Shown here in pieces: positions 35,967 to 47,358 of a stretch of DNA of 64,000 nucleotides. Within the stretch, counting starts at the first letter, position 1. The number at the start of each line of letters is the position of its first letter. The stretch lies in the NCBI RefSeq assembly GCF_011745365.1, contig NW_024468911.1:1792759-1856758 (forward strand), written 5' to 3'. Source of the stretch: Cryphonectria parasitica EP155 (lineage: Eukaryota; Ascomycota; Sordariomycetes; Diaporthales; Cryphonectriaceae). Under the pieces are notes generated by a model. That model ran no database searches, was not told where the DNA came from, and was given only the letters and a program-made list of their open reading frames with translations. A program made the position numbers and the translations under genes.

Positions 35967-37134
35967 GACGAAGTGTCTTCGGTTTCTTCTCTTCGGGTGT
36001 CTTGAATACGTACAAAATTACTCTGCAATGTGCAAATCTAGGCTGGATCTTGAAAATATGCAAGAGGGAGTTGTACATACTTGACTGGTCATTCCATCTC
36101 TGAATGACATTATTTATAGCAGCTCAAAGAAAAGTCATACATGATCTTTAACCGCATCCGGTGCGGACATGCTGCAATCCTGCCTCGCCAACAAAGACTG
36201 TCGGGCCTGCCGTCCACAAAGAGCCATTCTTCAAAGCTTCAGCGTCAATGCCAATGTCAAAGTCCTCAAATACTTTGGCGTGGCTTGTGCTCCGTAGCTC
36301 TGGTCCGGGGTCAAACGTTGCATTCGAATTTGACCCCTTCCAAGACTCTGGTTGTGAGGGTTAGGGGCTTAGTGTTGTCCACAGCCGTGTCTGCGAGGCT
36401 GAAGATCTCCCCAGTGTGCTTGGCAACTCGACTGGAGGTGACTATGATTTAGTTTGCGTGTACTTTTTGCATCAAGATTGAAACTTGCAAGACCTGTGCA
36501 TTAAATTCCAACATTCTTGTTCATTTACAAAATCTCTTAGGCAGAGTCCGTAAAGGGTTGACATCAAATTATTCCTTCTGCCAAATCAATTATATCGGTG
36601 TCGACTCCGAAGATCTTACCAGGTTGCCGTTCTCCAAAAAGTCACGTCACCTCCCCCCCCCCCACGTAAACTCAGAGAAAAACATTCTTGTGGCCTCTAA
36701 GAACTTTCCTTCCTTGTTCTCCTACACTTACATTTCCCACAAACACATCACCTGGCCGCCTCGGGCTCCCACTCAACCCTTTCCTCAACTCTATTACACG
36801 TTCTCCCCCTCTCACGTACTTCCACTACTGCCACTTGGTAATTGTCCACCCTCAGCCAGTCTCTATCTGACATTTCTGCAACATCACCTTTGACAGACCC
36901 TCAGCATTCCATACGAAGCATCGATCAACCTGCTCCTCGATTCTTGATTCCTTTCATTAGGCATTGGCAGTTTCTCAAATACGCCTGACTTGTGTCTCGT
37001 CCCAATCTGGCACCCCTCTTTGTTATCCCTTCCACTGTCTCGCAGTTTCCCACTGCTGGCCCTGTTCAGCATCATCGCCTCGACCCTCCCTACGACCGAT
37101 CAAACTTCCTGTGTCGCTGGAGAGCATTTGAACC
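35967..37134. promoter_or_regulatory. shared divergent promoter of partner A and Hsp70-1
   Basis: 1.17 kb without a supported gene lies between the two start codons. A C run at 36652-36663 and a strongly C/T-rich leader (about 36700-37120) precede the Hsp70-1 ATG, as in many highly expressed fungal genes. No heat-shock element was established by eye. Confidence 0.5.
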
Positions 37135-39258
37135 ATGCCGTCGAAGAGGAATGAGCCAAGGCCTGAGGCCTGCATTAACATTGGCATCGATTTCGGAACC
37201 ACGTGAGTTTTTTGTGTTTGGTCACTCTTCCCTCAGCCGTGGGCCAGCTGAGAAATGTGATTAGGTATTCTGGTGTTGCGCATGCATCTTCGTCGAAGCC
37301 CAACGATATCGAGAACATCATGCGTTGGGAGTCAGTTAACCAAAACAACGAGGATCTCGAGAAGGTACCCACGGTCATTCATTTTAACACCAGCACCAGG
37401 TGGGCCCCGAGGGAGACAACGTGGGGTCTGGCTGTTCCCGATGACAAGAAAGCCATCGAGTGGTTCAAGCTGCTCCTTGTTGACGAACAGAACCTGCCAG
37501 ACAATCTTCGAGACTCGGAGCGCCTCAGGGATGTTCAAAAGCAAGTGCAGGAGCTGGGAATGCAGCCAGTCGATGTCATCGCGGCCTACCTGAAACGCCT
37601 CTGGGAGTGGACACTGGCACGGCTCCAGACGCGATACAGTCAGGCCATGGTCAATATCTGTCGTTTCAATGTCGTCATCACGGTCCCCGCTATGTGGTCA
37701 CTGGAGGCTCAGATGAAAATGCGAACTGCTGCCAAGATGGCTGGCATTCTCAGCCGACGACTCGCCGGTGAGACGACGCTGACATTAGTCGCTGAGCCCG
37801 AGGCCGCGGCCCTCGCTACTCTGGCGGACATGGGAGGAGAGAAGAGCATCGAGAAGGATGACATCCTGGTCATCGCAGACTGCGGAGGTGGCACGTGTGA
37901 CTTGGTCAGTTACCAAGTCATCAGTGAGAGTCCGATGAAGGTCAAGGAGTGTGTTGAGGGAACAGGTCAGTATGCTTCCAGACCACACGCTTGTTCAGAA
38001 CCTCCAGGCTAATATTTATGTGTTGTTTTGGCTCTAGGTGGACTATGCGGCGCGATCACCCTGGAGGATGCCTTCAAAACGTTTCTGCGACGAAAAATGG
38101 GCCCGTCAACCTTCGATCAAATCCCTTCCAAGCGGCTCAAGATCATTCTCAGGGAGCAGTGGGAGAATGGTATTCGTAACCAGTTCACCGGTCACTTTCA
38201 AGTGTGGACTATTGATGTTCCCTTTGAGGCCATTCCCGCCAAAGATCGTGCTAACCTAACTTCCCTACCTACGGTCAAATTCAACGCCGATGAGCTGAAA
38301 GAGGAGGTATTTAAGCCAGTTTTCACCAACATTTTGGCCTTGATACGAGATCAGATCAAAGCTGTCGGTACACTTGGACGAAATATAGGACGGCCAAAGG
38401 TAAGCAGTCCAGTCTACTTGCCCAATTGATGCTAACACAATTTAGTACATCATGCTGGTAGGCGGGTTTGGTCGTTGCCCCTATCTATACCGGGTTGTGA
38501 CGCAGAAATTCGGAATCGAGGTCCTCCAGAGCACTGGAGCCAAGCCGTGAGTCCATCATTTATGGTCAAAAGCTTCGAGGATACGCGAGGGCATGCTAAC
38601 CTGCTATGCAGTTGGACCGCCGTGAGCCGTGGTGCCGTCATTCATGCAATTGCGTCCCAAAACATCCGAGGCGGTGTCGCAGCTAAAGTTGAGTCTCGAA
38701 TTGCCCGCGCCAGCTACGGTTACAATTACCACGACAAGTTCGAACCGGGAAAGCATCGTGAGGAGGACAAAATTTGGTCTGAGGTCTTCCAGCACTACCG
38801 TGCTGATCAACTGATGACTTGGTTTCTACAAAAGGTCCGTACCATTCGGGTTCTAAGATCACAGCCAAGACCATTGCGCTGACTCTGATGGGCTGCAGGG
38901 GCAAGTCATCAAGAACTCCAACAAGTCATTCAAGACTCGTTACTTGCACCACTTTTCGACCATGCCAGAGTTCATCGAGGACTACATTCTGACGTCCAAA
39001 GCGACTCCCGTTCCGGATCGCAACAACGATCAGGTAGAGATCCTGTGCACCATCAAGTGGCAGTCTGACCTCGGACCGGAGCAGGTGCCCAAATTTGTCA
39101 ACAAAGAGGGAGACGTGTTCTACGAGGTAGAATATGAGCTGGATATGACATATGATGGAGCGACCGTCGAATTTGCCATTTGGCACAATGGCAAGAAGCA
39201 GGGTGCTGAGAAGGTTGGCCTGGAATTCCAACAGTCGACCATCCTCCCCAGTGCCTGA
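37135..39258 (+). CDS. Hsp70-1: HSPA12-like Hsp70-family ATPase
   Basis: Six exons (37135-37202, 37265-37965, 38038-38399, 38446-38546, 38612-38834, 38899-39258) give 604 aa; every phase closes. The protein is an actin-like ATPase of the divergent Hsp70 group. Phosphate loop 1 is IGIDFGTTYSGVA (residues 16-28), phosphate loop 2 is IADCGGGTCDLVSY (about 227-240), the adenosine motif is IMLVGGFGRCPYLY (about 379-392), and the connecting segment is VAEPEAAALATL. The C-terminal about 150 residues replace the usual substrate-binding domain with a short beta-rich part and there is no EEVD end. Introns 1 and 3 to 5 fall at the same places as in Hsp70-2, so the two genes are duplicates. The nucleotide site looks intact. 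It is flanked by partner A (divergent) and partner B (downstream). Confidence 0.9.
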
Positions 39259-40101
39259 GCAGGTACGTTGATAGATGACCGATGTTGGTGGGTCACGATC
39301 AAAGGCATTTTGAGGTTGTTGCCTGATCGCTATACCGCTGAAAGTCTCGTGGTTTCTACTGTTCTCTACCAGCAGGTAGAATTAAGTAGCACTTGGCGTT
39401 CAGAACTCTAGCTCAGCAAGCAAAGACTACCAGACGATAGAATCCTCTAGATTCTTCTTTCTTGAATTTGACAAACTCCCCATTTATTCTTGTGCAGGCT
39501 CTCGATTTCGATCGCGCCCCCGAGTTTGATTTATGGCTGTTACTTAGCTTTCAACTTCTCTTCACCCTGGTTTTGCTTCTGACCAACGGCCCACAAACCT
39601 TTGACCTGCAAACTTTCGGCTTTGTCAAACTGCTGTCATCTCGAGATTACTTGGCCTCCTATTGTATCAACCCCGGGTCATTTATTAGCAACAAGAACAA
39701 AGAGTGAGATACCCATCTCGAGACTGGCTTCCTTTCTTCACCTCAACAGATCCTCGAACGTACGAGACCAGCAGCCGCTTTCCACGCACGATTCTTTCCA
39801 CGTTCTTCGATCTTTAATTGACGATCATTCCATCGTCTTTCGGTGTGCTCTCCCTCTTGCATCAACTTCCAGTCCCTACTCGTCTTTCTCGCCAACTATT
39901 ATCCCCCGTACTTTACTCGACCTTGTATTCTTCGACGTCATCAAATCACTTTCTCACCATTGCCACACCCTTGAATGATCCAAGCGCCATCCTTTGAAGT
40001 TCACCGAAGTTCAATTTTTGAGACACAATTCAGTTCGATTGGGTGTCTTTCCCTACACACGAGTCTAAACTCACGACCCTCCGTCAAATCGCTCCCAAGA
40101 A
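39259..40101. other. intergenic / leader of partner B
   Basis: No supported gene. The 39750-40090 part is C/T-rich and is probably the promoter and long 5' leader of partner B. Confidence 0.5.
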
Positions 40102-41399
40102 ATGGTCAGAAACATGCCTTCCGTCAATTACAACGAGATCAAGCTTGAAAAAGAAGGAAATGGCAAAAGTCTCTTGCCCATTCCGCTTGCGCCAGATTCA
40201 GCGCAGAAACGCAAGAAAGAAGACTCCAAAAAGCAACGCCCGATGATTACCAATTCCCAATCGTCGCCCTCAGGAGAAACAGGGAGCAGCCAAGACGATG
40301 TGGACGAGCTGCAAGGGGATCACGAAGTTATCGGGCAGAAACGTCAACACGATCGGGAACGCGAGATTGGGCATGTGAAGAAGAAAAGGAAAGCAAGCCC
40401 AGCCATGATGTCTGAGCCAATCAATGAGGCTTTGAAGCGAAATTATGAAGAACTGAGGTCCGACATGGGTGCCCTCATTGAGGAGGTCCAAGATCTCAGG
40501 ACGAAGCTATATGGGACTGGTGCCGTGGCCTCTGATGCTACAATTCGTGAGGAGTTCCTGAGTATCGCTTTCGATATAAGGCAATTCGCTTGCAGATTTG
40601 CTTCGAACTTACGAGAGAATCTCGATCCTGAGGCTGTGAAAAAACTCCGTCATATCCATACCATCACCGACAAAATCGAACATTTCCTCGCGCAGCCATA
40701 TTTGCGCCAAAAGCTCTTAGAGTCATGGATCTGGTTGTCCATACTCAAAGCAGTGGCTCCAACCGATGCTCTGGTCTGGGGAGGCGACATTGGAAGCTCT
40801 GTGTATCGAACGGTGGTGCTGTCAAAGAGTAAGTCACTTCCAGCAGCTGACTGTGTTACTTCTTCTAAGCTGTACTAGGTCGTATAAATGACGATTCTTC
40901 CCCGTTATACGCTGAGCTCCAAGCATGGAGATCAAGATCTGTGATCCTATTTGAAAGCATCCACCGAGGCAACAGAGACACCCAGATCAAGAAATTGGCA
41001 ACTGAAATTGCCATTGATCTGTTTGAGGTTCTTGGAGATAAAAATAATCAGATTCCTGGCGTCCGAGATGATCTGTATTGCTTGGTCAAGAAGGTCGTGG
41101 ACTTGGACGTAGTGCTGCGCAAGTCCAAGGCAAGCTTCCACTGGATTATGCGATTCCGCGGTACACCTGTGAATCGAAGATTTGGAGACCCCATTGTGCC
41201 CAGATATATGGAATACGATGAGAATGCTGAATCTCTCGGCCTCACGTATACAGACTCTGAGTTCATCGTCGATCTGATCGCTTCTCCTGCACTTATCAAG
41301 TCTGGCAACTCTGATGGTGTTGACTATCAAAAGAGAACCGTCATTTGCAAGCAGCAAGTCATCTGCAACGTCAAAACAGAGGATTCAAGCACCGAGTAA
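40102..41399 (+). CDS. partner B: coiled-coil protein with the Hsp70-partner domain
   Basis: Two exons (40102-40828, 40879-41399) give 415 aa. Residues 1-110 are basic and disordered with Lys/Arg clusters (AQKRKKEDSKKQR, VKKKRK), suggesting nuclear import. A short coiled coil (about 115-140, NEALKRNYEELRSDMGALIEE) leads into a helical domain: EEFLSIAFDIRQFACRF, ESWIWLSILKAVAPTDALVW, LYAELQAWRSRSVILFESI, then LVKKVVDLDVVLRKSKASF, a predicted strand with GTPVNRRFGDP, and LIASPALIKSGNSDGVDY followed by VICKQQVICN. The same blocks occur in partner C, and more distantly in partner A. It lies between the two Hsp70-like genes in the same direction. Function is unknown; I infer a co-factor or client-recognition role for the Hsp70-like ATPases. 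Confidence 0.8.
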
Positions 41400-42570
41400 C
41401 ACTCGCCAACGGAACATATCAGACGGAAAGCGAGGAAGTAACAGTTCATGGGCACCGAACGCTTGTGACTTCATCCATGGGTTTTGAGGAATTAACCATG
41501 GCTTCGGCTTCAATCCAAGACAAAATGCATGAATGAGAACTTGGGAAGGGGTGAGCTAGGTTTTGTAGCAGTGGAAATATGTCTGTCAGGACATATTGGA
41601 TCACGCAGGAGACTTGATCAGCTGGAAATGGCTTCAGGATTGGAGCGCATGGACAGGATGAACGATAATGCAAAACTACGAAGAGGTAGAAGCATTGGTG
41701 AGATCTTCAATCATCCGGGCAGAAGAAGCTGCCCTCCTAAAGTAGTACAAATTCTCTCGAGAAGTTTCTTTCACCTTGACATCAATCTGAGAACATATTC
41801 ACTGGCGTTCCTTGAATCTCACATCGGGGTCCTTGATTGTAGCACCAGAAAACCGCAGAGAAGGACGTTAATCCAATACTTGAACATCAGCAGCGCGACA
41901 TCTCGCCTCACGTTTCCTCCAAGCACGAGATTTTAATAACTAATTACTTAAGTAATGCAGGTAACCCATTATCACCGCTTGTCACTGTGATCCGTACAAG
42001 TACGATGGCCTTGTACGCTTGCCAAATTTACAGAGGCTGCCAAAACGCGTGTTCCCTTCTGTTTGTTTTTCAGCCTACCTTGCCTCGCTCGTCCTTCAAC
42101 ACCATCCCCAAACTTACTTTACCTTCGCAGCCTTTCTCCCACCACGTTTTGAGATCACCCCCGCGAAGCCTTAGCAGCATAATCTCAACTGACCCTGATC
42201 TGTTCCTACCCCCGCAGGTATGGAACAGCACGTGCTGCATTCAAAATTTGAATACACTGCATCCATTCTTTCGTTTTCCTCAAACCGACACCCTTCATCG
42301 CTTCCTCTGCTCGAAACAAACACCAGGTGCTTTTCCATAGTAGTTCCTGCCGTGTGACTACGTTCTTCTTCCAACGATTGTATGTGCCTTGATACCATCG
42401 GCGAACAACATTCACCCAAACCTGGATGCCTACCCCGTGCGCAAGCTTGAGCTTTCGCGTCTGCATCCACAGCCTCCAGTCCCTCCTTCCGTTCTTGAGC
42501 ATTCGTTGCACCCATCTCTTCCAATCTCCCGAGGCAATCTTCTCGTGGCAAATCTTGCCCGGCCAAGATC
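41400..42570. other. intergenic / promoter of Hsp70-2
   Basis: A 135-codon ORF at 41529-41936 has no domain features and is probably 3' untranslated sequence of partner B. From 42050 to 42560 the strand is C/T-rich, like the leader of Hsp70-1. Confidence 0.5.
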
Positions 42571-45091
42571 ATGGACGACAAACTTCGAGACCGTGTTGGG
42601 AAACTCGACAACTACGTGTCAGCCTCACAGCTCAAGGCTAACGCAGTCACGACGCCACGCAAGCGCCGTGGCGGCAAGTCGACTGCTTCTAGCAGCCCTG
42701 CCAAAAAGGCAACACCTGGCTCGGCGAAACGAAACAGATCTGATCTCAAGATGAAGACAAGCAAGAATGAGCCCAAGATCATCTGCGGTCTCGAGTTCGG
42801 CACTACGTAAGTTCTTGTCTATTGACTCGCCTCTACTTTGTTAGCAAGCTCCTCACGTTGTACAGCTTCTCTGGAGTAGCCTTTACTTGGGCCGACAACA
42901 TTGACCAGATCAAAGTCATCATTGATCTCGACCACAGTGGCCAAGACAACCCGAAGATCCCCACCGCTATCAAATTCAATCATCAGGATGGTTCGACTAC
43001 CTGGGGTAATAACGCCAAGGGACATGCAAAGGCCTTGGAGTGGTTCAAACTGCTGCTCGTCGATGAAGAGGATCTCCCCGAAGACATTCGCAACTCTGCT
43101 CGTGTTCAAAAAGCACGTGATCTTGCACAGGACTTGGGCATGAATGCTGAAGAACTCATCAGTATCTTCCTCGAGGGCCTATGGGCCAATTCCATGGAGA
43201 AGATGAAGGCTCAGGTCTCGCAGGCCACGGTTGACAACTCTCGCTTTCACGTTGTGGTCACTCTTCCAGCTATTTGTATTCCCATCCCCCTTTTAACCGC
43301 TCGAGCTGCTTTGATAAATCTTCTAATTCCTGGAACTCGCATAGGGCCTGACTATGCTCGACAACGCATGCACAACGCTGTTCAAAGTGCTGGAATACTC
43401 GAGAAACGCGCTGGAGTTGGAGACACGATACTCACATTCGTCTCCGAGCCTGAGGCCGCTGCCGTGGCAACGTTGAAGGCAGTGGATGGTCGGTATGATA
43501 TCGAGGTCAGTCCACTGCTCTTTTGCATACTAACGATTATTTTCCCTATCTAAAAATATACCAGGCTGATGACATCTTCATTGTCTGTGACTGCGGTGGC
43601 GGGACTGTGGACATCATCAGCTACGAGATCACCAGTACCGACCCCATGGCTGTCAAGGAGGTTGTCAAGGGTGCAGGTGGGTCCTATCACTTGTTTCCTA
43701 ATAGAAAGAAAAACTCCTTGGCGAGCAATCTCACTAAATCCATCGCAGGTGCTCTCTGTGGTTCAATCTTTGTCGGCGAAAAATTTGAAGAGCTCCTCAG
43801 ACGCAAGGTCGACGAGGTCTCCCCCGGCTCCTGGGGCAAAATTGGTCCCGTTGACTTGCATGACATACTAACTGATCAGTGGGAGAAGATTCGGAATTAA
43901 TTCGTCGGCGGTAATCAAAGCTTCACTGTCCGTTATCCATGGAGCCTTATAAACCGTTTCAGCGGTGATCAAGGCTCTAGCAATGGCTTTCCTACATTCA
44001 AAATCACCCCTGATGAGCTGAAGAGTGTCTTCGAGCCCGCGGTTGAAAGGATCAAATCTTTGATTCACGGCCAGACCGACTCGATTGCCAACGAGAAGTC
44101 CAAGTCTCCCAAAGTGAGGCCAATCACTCTCAAACTGTTCAAGAAATATGCTAATGCCGGAAATCTAGTACATCATGCTTGTTGGAGGGTTCGGCCGCTG
44201 CAAATACCTCTATGAGTATCTTAAGGACAAAGTCAATAATGTGGAGGTGCTCCAGTCCCAAGATGCAGACCCGTAAGTGATTACTCCACAGGCTCCCGCA
44301 CGTATAAATAATCTGCTTATTCATGTAATCACAGATGGACTGCGATTGCGCGAGGCGCTGTCATTCACGGCATGACCGCAGAGAAGATCGACCCTCAGTT
44401 CACGGTTCAGATTCGATCGAGGATTTCTCGTGCTTCATACGGCATCGTGTGTCAGGAGGACTGGGATGAGGAAGAGCATCGGCCCGAAGACAAGATTTGG
44501 GATGACGAACAGCAAAAGTACAGGGCAACAATGCAAATGAAGTGTGAGAACATATCTACCTACCCTGCCCACGATGCACGAGGGTGTCCTTCGACCTGAG
44601 GGACCCCCTTAGTATGATTAAATTGTACTTGAATATTAACAATACGCTGACATGGGTATTGATAGGGCTTGTCAAGGAGGTAGGAACATGCTTTTGATTT
44701 CATCAGGCAGGGAACTTGACATGTGCTAACACTCCCTTATCAGGGTCAAGATGTGATGTCTAACCGGAGACCCCGTCACAACTTCTTCATGATTTTCGAT
44801 AAGCCGCCCAAGACCTTTTCCACTACGATCTGGATGTCAAAGGCCTCACCTCCCCCATCGCGGATGGACGAAACCGTCATCATGCACTCCGAGGTCAAGT
44901 GGACTGCGAAGATCGACATGGGTCGTCTACCTGTCTTCATCAACAATCGAGGTGAGGAGTTCTATCAGCTAGATTATGCTACAGAGATGAGGTGCAGTGG
45001 AGGATCTACCGAATTTGCTATCTTCCACAATGGCAAGCGTCAGGGCGCCAAGAACGTCTCGGTCGATTTCTACGACCATGCAGACATCTGA
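42571..45091 (+). CDS. Hsp70-2: second HSPA12-like ATPase, interrupted by one in-frame TAA
   Basis: Nine exons (42571-42806, 42866-43275, 43345-43505, 43565-43676, 43749-44113, 44169-44272, 44335-44543, 44666-44679, 44744-45091) close in phase over 653 codons. Codon 357 (43898-43900) is TAA. At that place Hsp70-1 reads IRNQFTGHF while this gene reads IRN, stop, FVGGNQSF. A CAA-to-TAA change explains it. The frame stays open with conserved sequence for nearly 300 more codons (IMLVGGFGRCKYLYEYL, PWTAIARGAVIHG, AIFHNGKRQGAKNV). Phosphate loop 1 is CGLEFGTTFSGVA, with Glu in place of the Asp found in Hsp70-1 and in canonical Hsp70s. Loop 2 (VCDCGGGTVDI) is intact. An extra basic N-terminus (about 60 residues with RKRRGGKS-like sequence) distinguishes it from Hsp70-1. 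It is either a recent pseudogene or makes a truncated lobe-I protein. Confidence 0.8.
43898..43900 (+). other. in-frame TAA in Hsp70-2
   Basis: The stop sits inside the perfect palindrome GAATTAATTC. A single A-to-I edit of UAA would give another stop, so recoding is unlikely. A 42-nt GT...AG pair (43881-43922) would skip it in frame but is very short and would delete conserved residues. Confidence 0.85.
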
Positions 45092-45546
45092 GCAAGCCAA
45101 GGCACTTGTCCTTGAGTGAGTTACTCAGCATGGGTTGTTGGAGAACTGCCGTCCTCAGACCCGCGTTTCTGAGTCTCCTCTCTTCTTTTCCCCTTCGTTA
45201 TTTTCAGCAGAAAGTATCAACCCCAACGCCGTCAATTTCTAACATTCAGCAATTATCGCATGTGAATGGTGGAATAGGAAATGATTGGCTAGGTCCACGA
45301 TAGCCTTTGATTCTTGATGGAAATGACACAAACATATTTCAATTAACACTTAGCCTTGTAAAAGTGACCTTGCCGTGTCTTTTCTCTTTGAAAATGAATG
45401 AAAAGTGACCCATGTTGATCATACGTGGACATTGATAGGCGTTGTGGCTCTTGGAATAGCTTCATCGAAATTTCTGATTTCCTACCGCGCTGAATTACTT
45501 GATCAGGAAGCAGCAGCCTCAAGTCCTGGTCTCAGTGCATAGAAAC
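45092..45546. other. intergenic, probably holds the first exon of partner C
   Basis: Partner C has no in-frame ATG in its first visible exon and an acceptor-like GTGCATAG ends at 45546, so its start exon should be here. I could not fix the donor; ATGAATGAAAAG near 45404 is a candidate but its phase does not fit. Confidence 0.4.
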
Positions 45547-47358
45547 GTAAACTGGAGCTGAAACCGTCTGTTCGGCTTTCTCGAGAGCCTATCATCGATA
45601 GAATCGGATCACCCTCTGGCTGCTCTCACCAGGACATCAAGTACAATTCTATTCAAGCAGACCGAGACCGAGGACATGAACTTCGGAGGAAGTGCGAGAC
45701 AGAGCTGGAGAAAGTTAAAGTGAGGGCGGAGCAAGCGGAAGAGAAGGTGGATGATTTCCTCACTGTGGAGCACGCTTTTGAAACGACCAATGAGCACTTG
45801 ACTACCAAGCTCCGCAAGTCTACGCAGGCCATCGAGACGAGAAAGAAGAAGTTAAACGAACTCAAAAAGAGTCTCAAGGCCGCAGAAAAGGGTTCGTCTA
45901 ATCTTAGGGCCTGGAACTGATTATCTCGATACTGATGGAAGCTGGTGTCAGACCATCATACAGAAAAGTCTCAACTGGAGGCACGCATCGACGAGCTGAC
46001 AGCATCTTTTGAGGCGTACAGGGAAGACTGCGACAATACCAAATCCAATTTACTCCAACAACTTCAAGACAGCCAAGGACTAGGCCAACGATACAACTTC
46101 AGGATATCAGACAACGAACTCAAGAGCATGTGGAGAGGTCTGAGATACAAGATCCGTCAGTTCGTGGACAATTTCACTCCCACAAACTTTGGAATGGAAA
46201 ACGGTCTCGACTACATATGGAGCAAACTGTCATCCAGAGCCGCAGATCTTCTCTCATCGCCAGCATTATACAACTTGATGATTGAAGCATACATCTGGCA
46301 GTGGCTGGAAGATGCGGTATTTGAGGAGAACTCCCGTCTTTGGGCTGGTGAGCTCGGTCAGGCTTTCACCGGAATACACAGGCTGGCCCGCCGTGAGTTA
46401 AGATTTCGCACAATCTTTCCAACTCTTCTTTAGAAAAGCGACTGATCACTGAAATGGCACCACAGGTCACCTGAATGTCGACGATGATGAGTTCCTATCC
46501 GAATTCCATGATTGGCGAGCGAACTCCAGTAACCTTCTGAGTCGTCTTAACAGCCGGACGCAAAGTCTTCAGCCTTATGACGGAGAAGTCAGTCAAATGA
46601 TCGAGGCCATCAAGCGAGTGTATCCGCAAAACGATTTCTTGAACCACGGAGATGCCGAATCGGATGCACTCTCAATATTCGCTGATGCTCGCTCTTTCGA
46701 CATCTCGCGCCGCAAGCTAAAGGCTGATGTTCTACTCATCTTCGCGGCGACGACCGAGGATGGCGCCACCACTCACAAATTCGACATGCCCATGAATCCC
46801 AGGTGCATGGACAATATTACTGAACGGATCGGGCTACAAACGGCCGGTTCCATACCAAACATCAACTTGATCATATCCCCGGCGCTGGCGCGGTACGGCA
46901 ACAGCGAGGGAATAGGCTACAACGAGATGACTGTTCTTGTCAAAATGGATGTCCTATGCGATGTCCCTGATTCATCGCAACTACACGAGATTCTGACATC
47001 GGTGAATGCCCACCATACTCCTTCACCTGCAGTCAAGAAAGACATTCCTATGCTCAAAAATGATGTTGCTGCCATGAATGACGAGCCACAGGAAGAGAAA
47101 TCAGACATCGAGTCGAAAATTAGAGCCTGCCAGGTTATCCAGGTCGAGGTCGAGGTCGAACCATCTATGCATGAAAGGGCCGGGCGGCCTAGCCGCCCAG
47201 CCAGGCACGCTGCCCAAGAAGCAGCTCGTGTGACAGCATCACATATCGGTATCTTCAACGCAAGTGATGAAGACAGTGATGACGACAAGAGCCGGCATGG
47301 AGGAGAATCCAAGTCAAAACAGCAGGACCATCAAGACGCCAACTGGAAGGGATACTAG
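45547..47358 (+). CDS. partner C: coiled-coil protein with the Hsp70-partner domain (5' end not resolved)
   Basis: Visible exons are 45547-45891, 45952-46392 and 46466-47358, joined in phase; a first exon must lie upstream. The first about 150 residues are a long charged coiled coil (LRRKCETELEKVKVRAEQ, KKKLNELKKSLKAAEK, QLEARIDELTASFEAYRED). The domain shared with partner B follows: LKSMWRGLRYKIRQFVDNF, EAYIWQWLEDAVFEENSRLW, FLSEFHDWRANSSNLLSRL, ARSFDISRRKLKADVL, and LIISPALARYGNSEGIGY followed by VLVKMDVLCD. The C-terminal about 130 residues are acidic, Glu/Asp/Lys-rich and disordered, with GRPSRPARHAAQ. It lies 0.45 kb downstream of Hsp70-2 in the same direction, mirroring partner B after Hsp70-1. 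Its frame is intact although its Hsp70 neighbour is broken. Confidence 0.75.

Noticed and set aside
41529..41936. A 135-codon ORF downstream of partner B.
   Set aside because: Composition and position fit 3' untranslated sequence; no domain and no homologous segment after partner C.
43881..43922. A 42-nt in-frame GT...AG pair that would skip the TAA of Hsp70-2.
   Set aside because: Very short, weak donor, and it would delete residues conserved with Hsp70-1 (QWENGIRN region).
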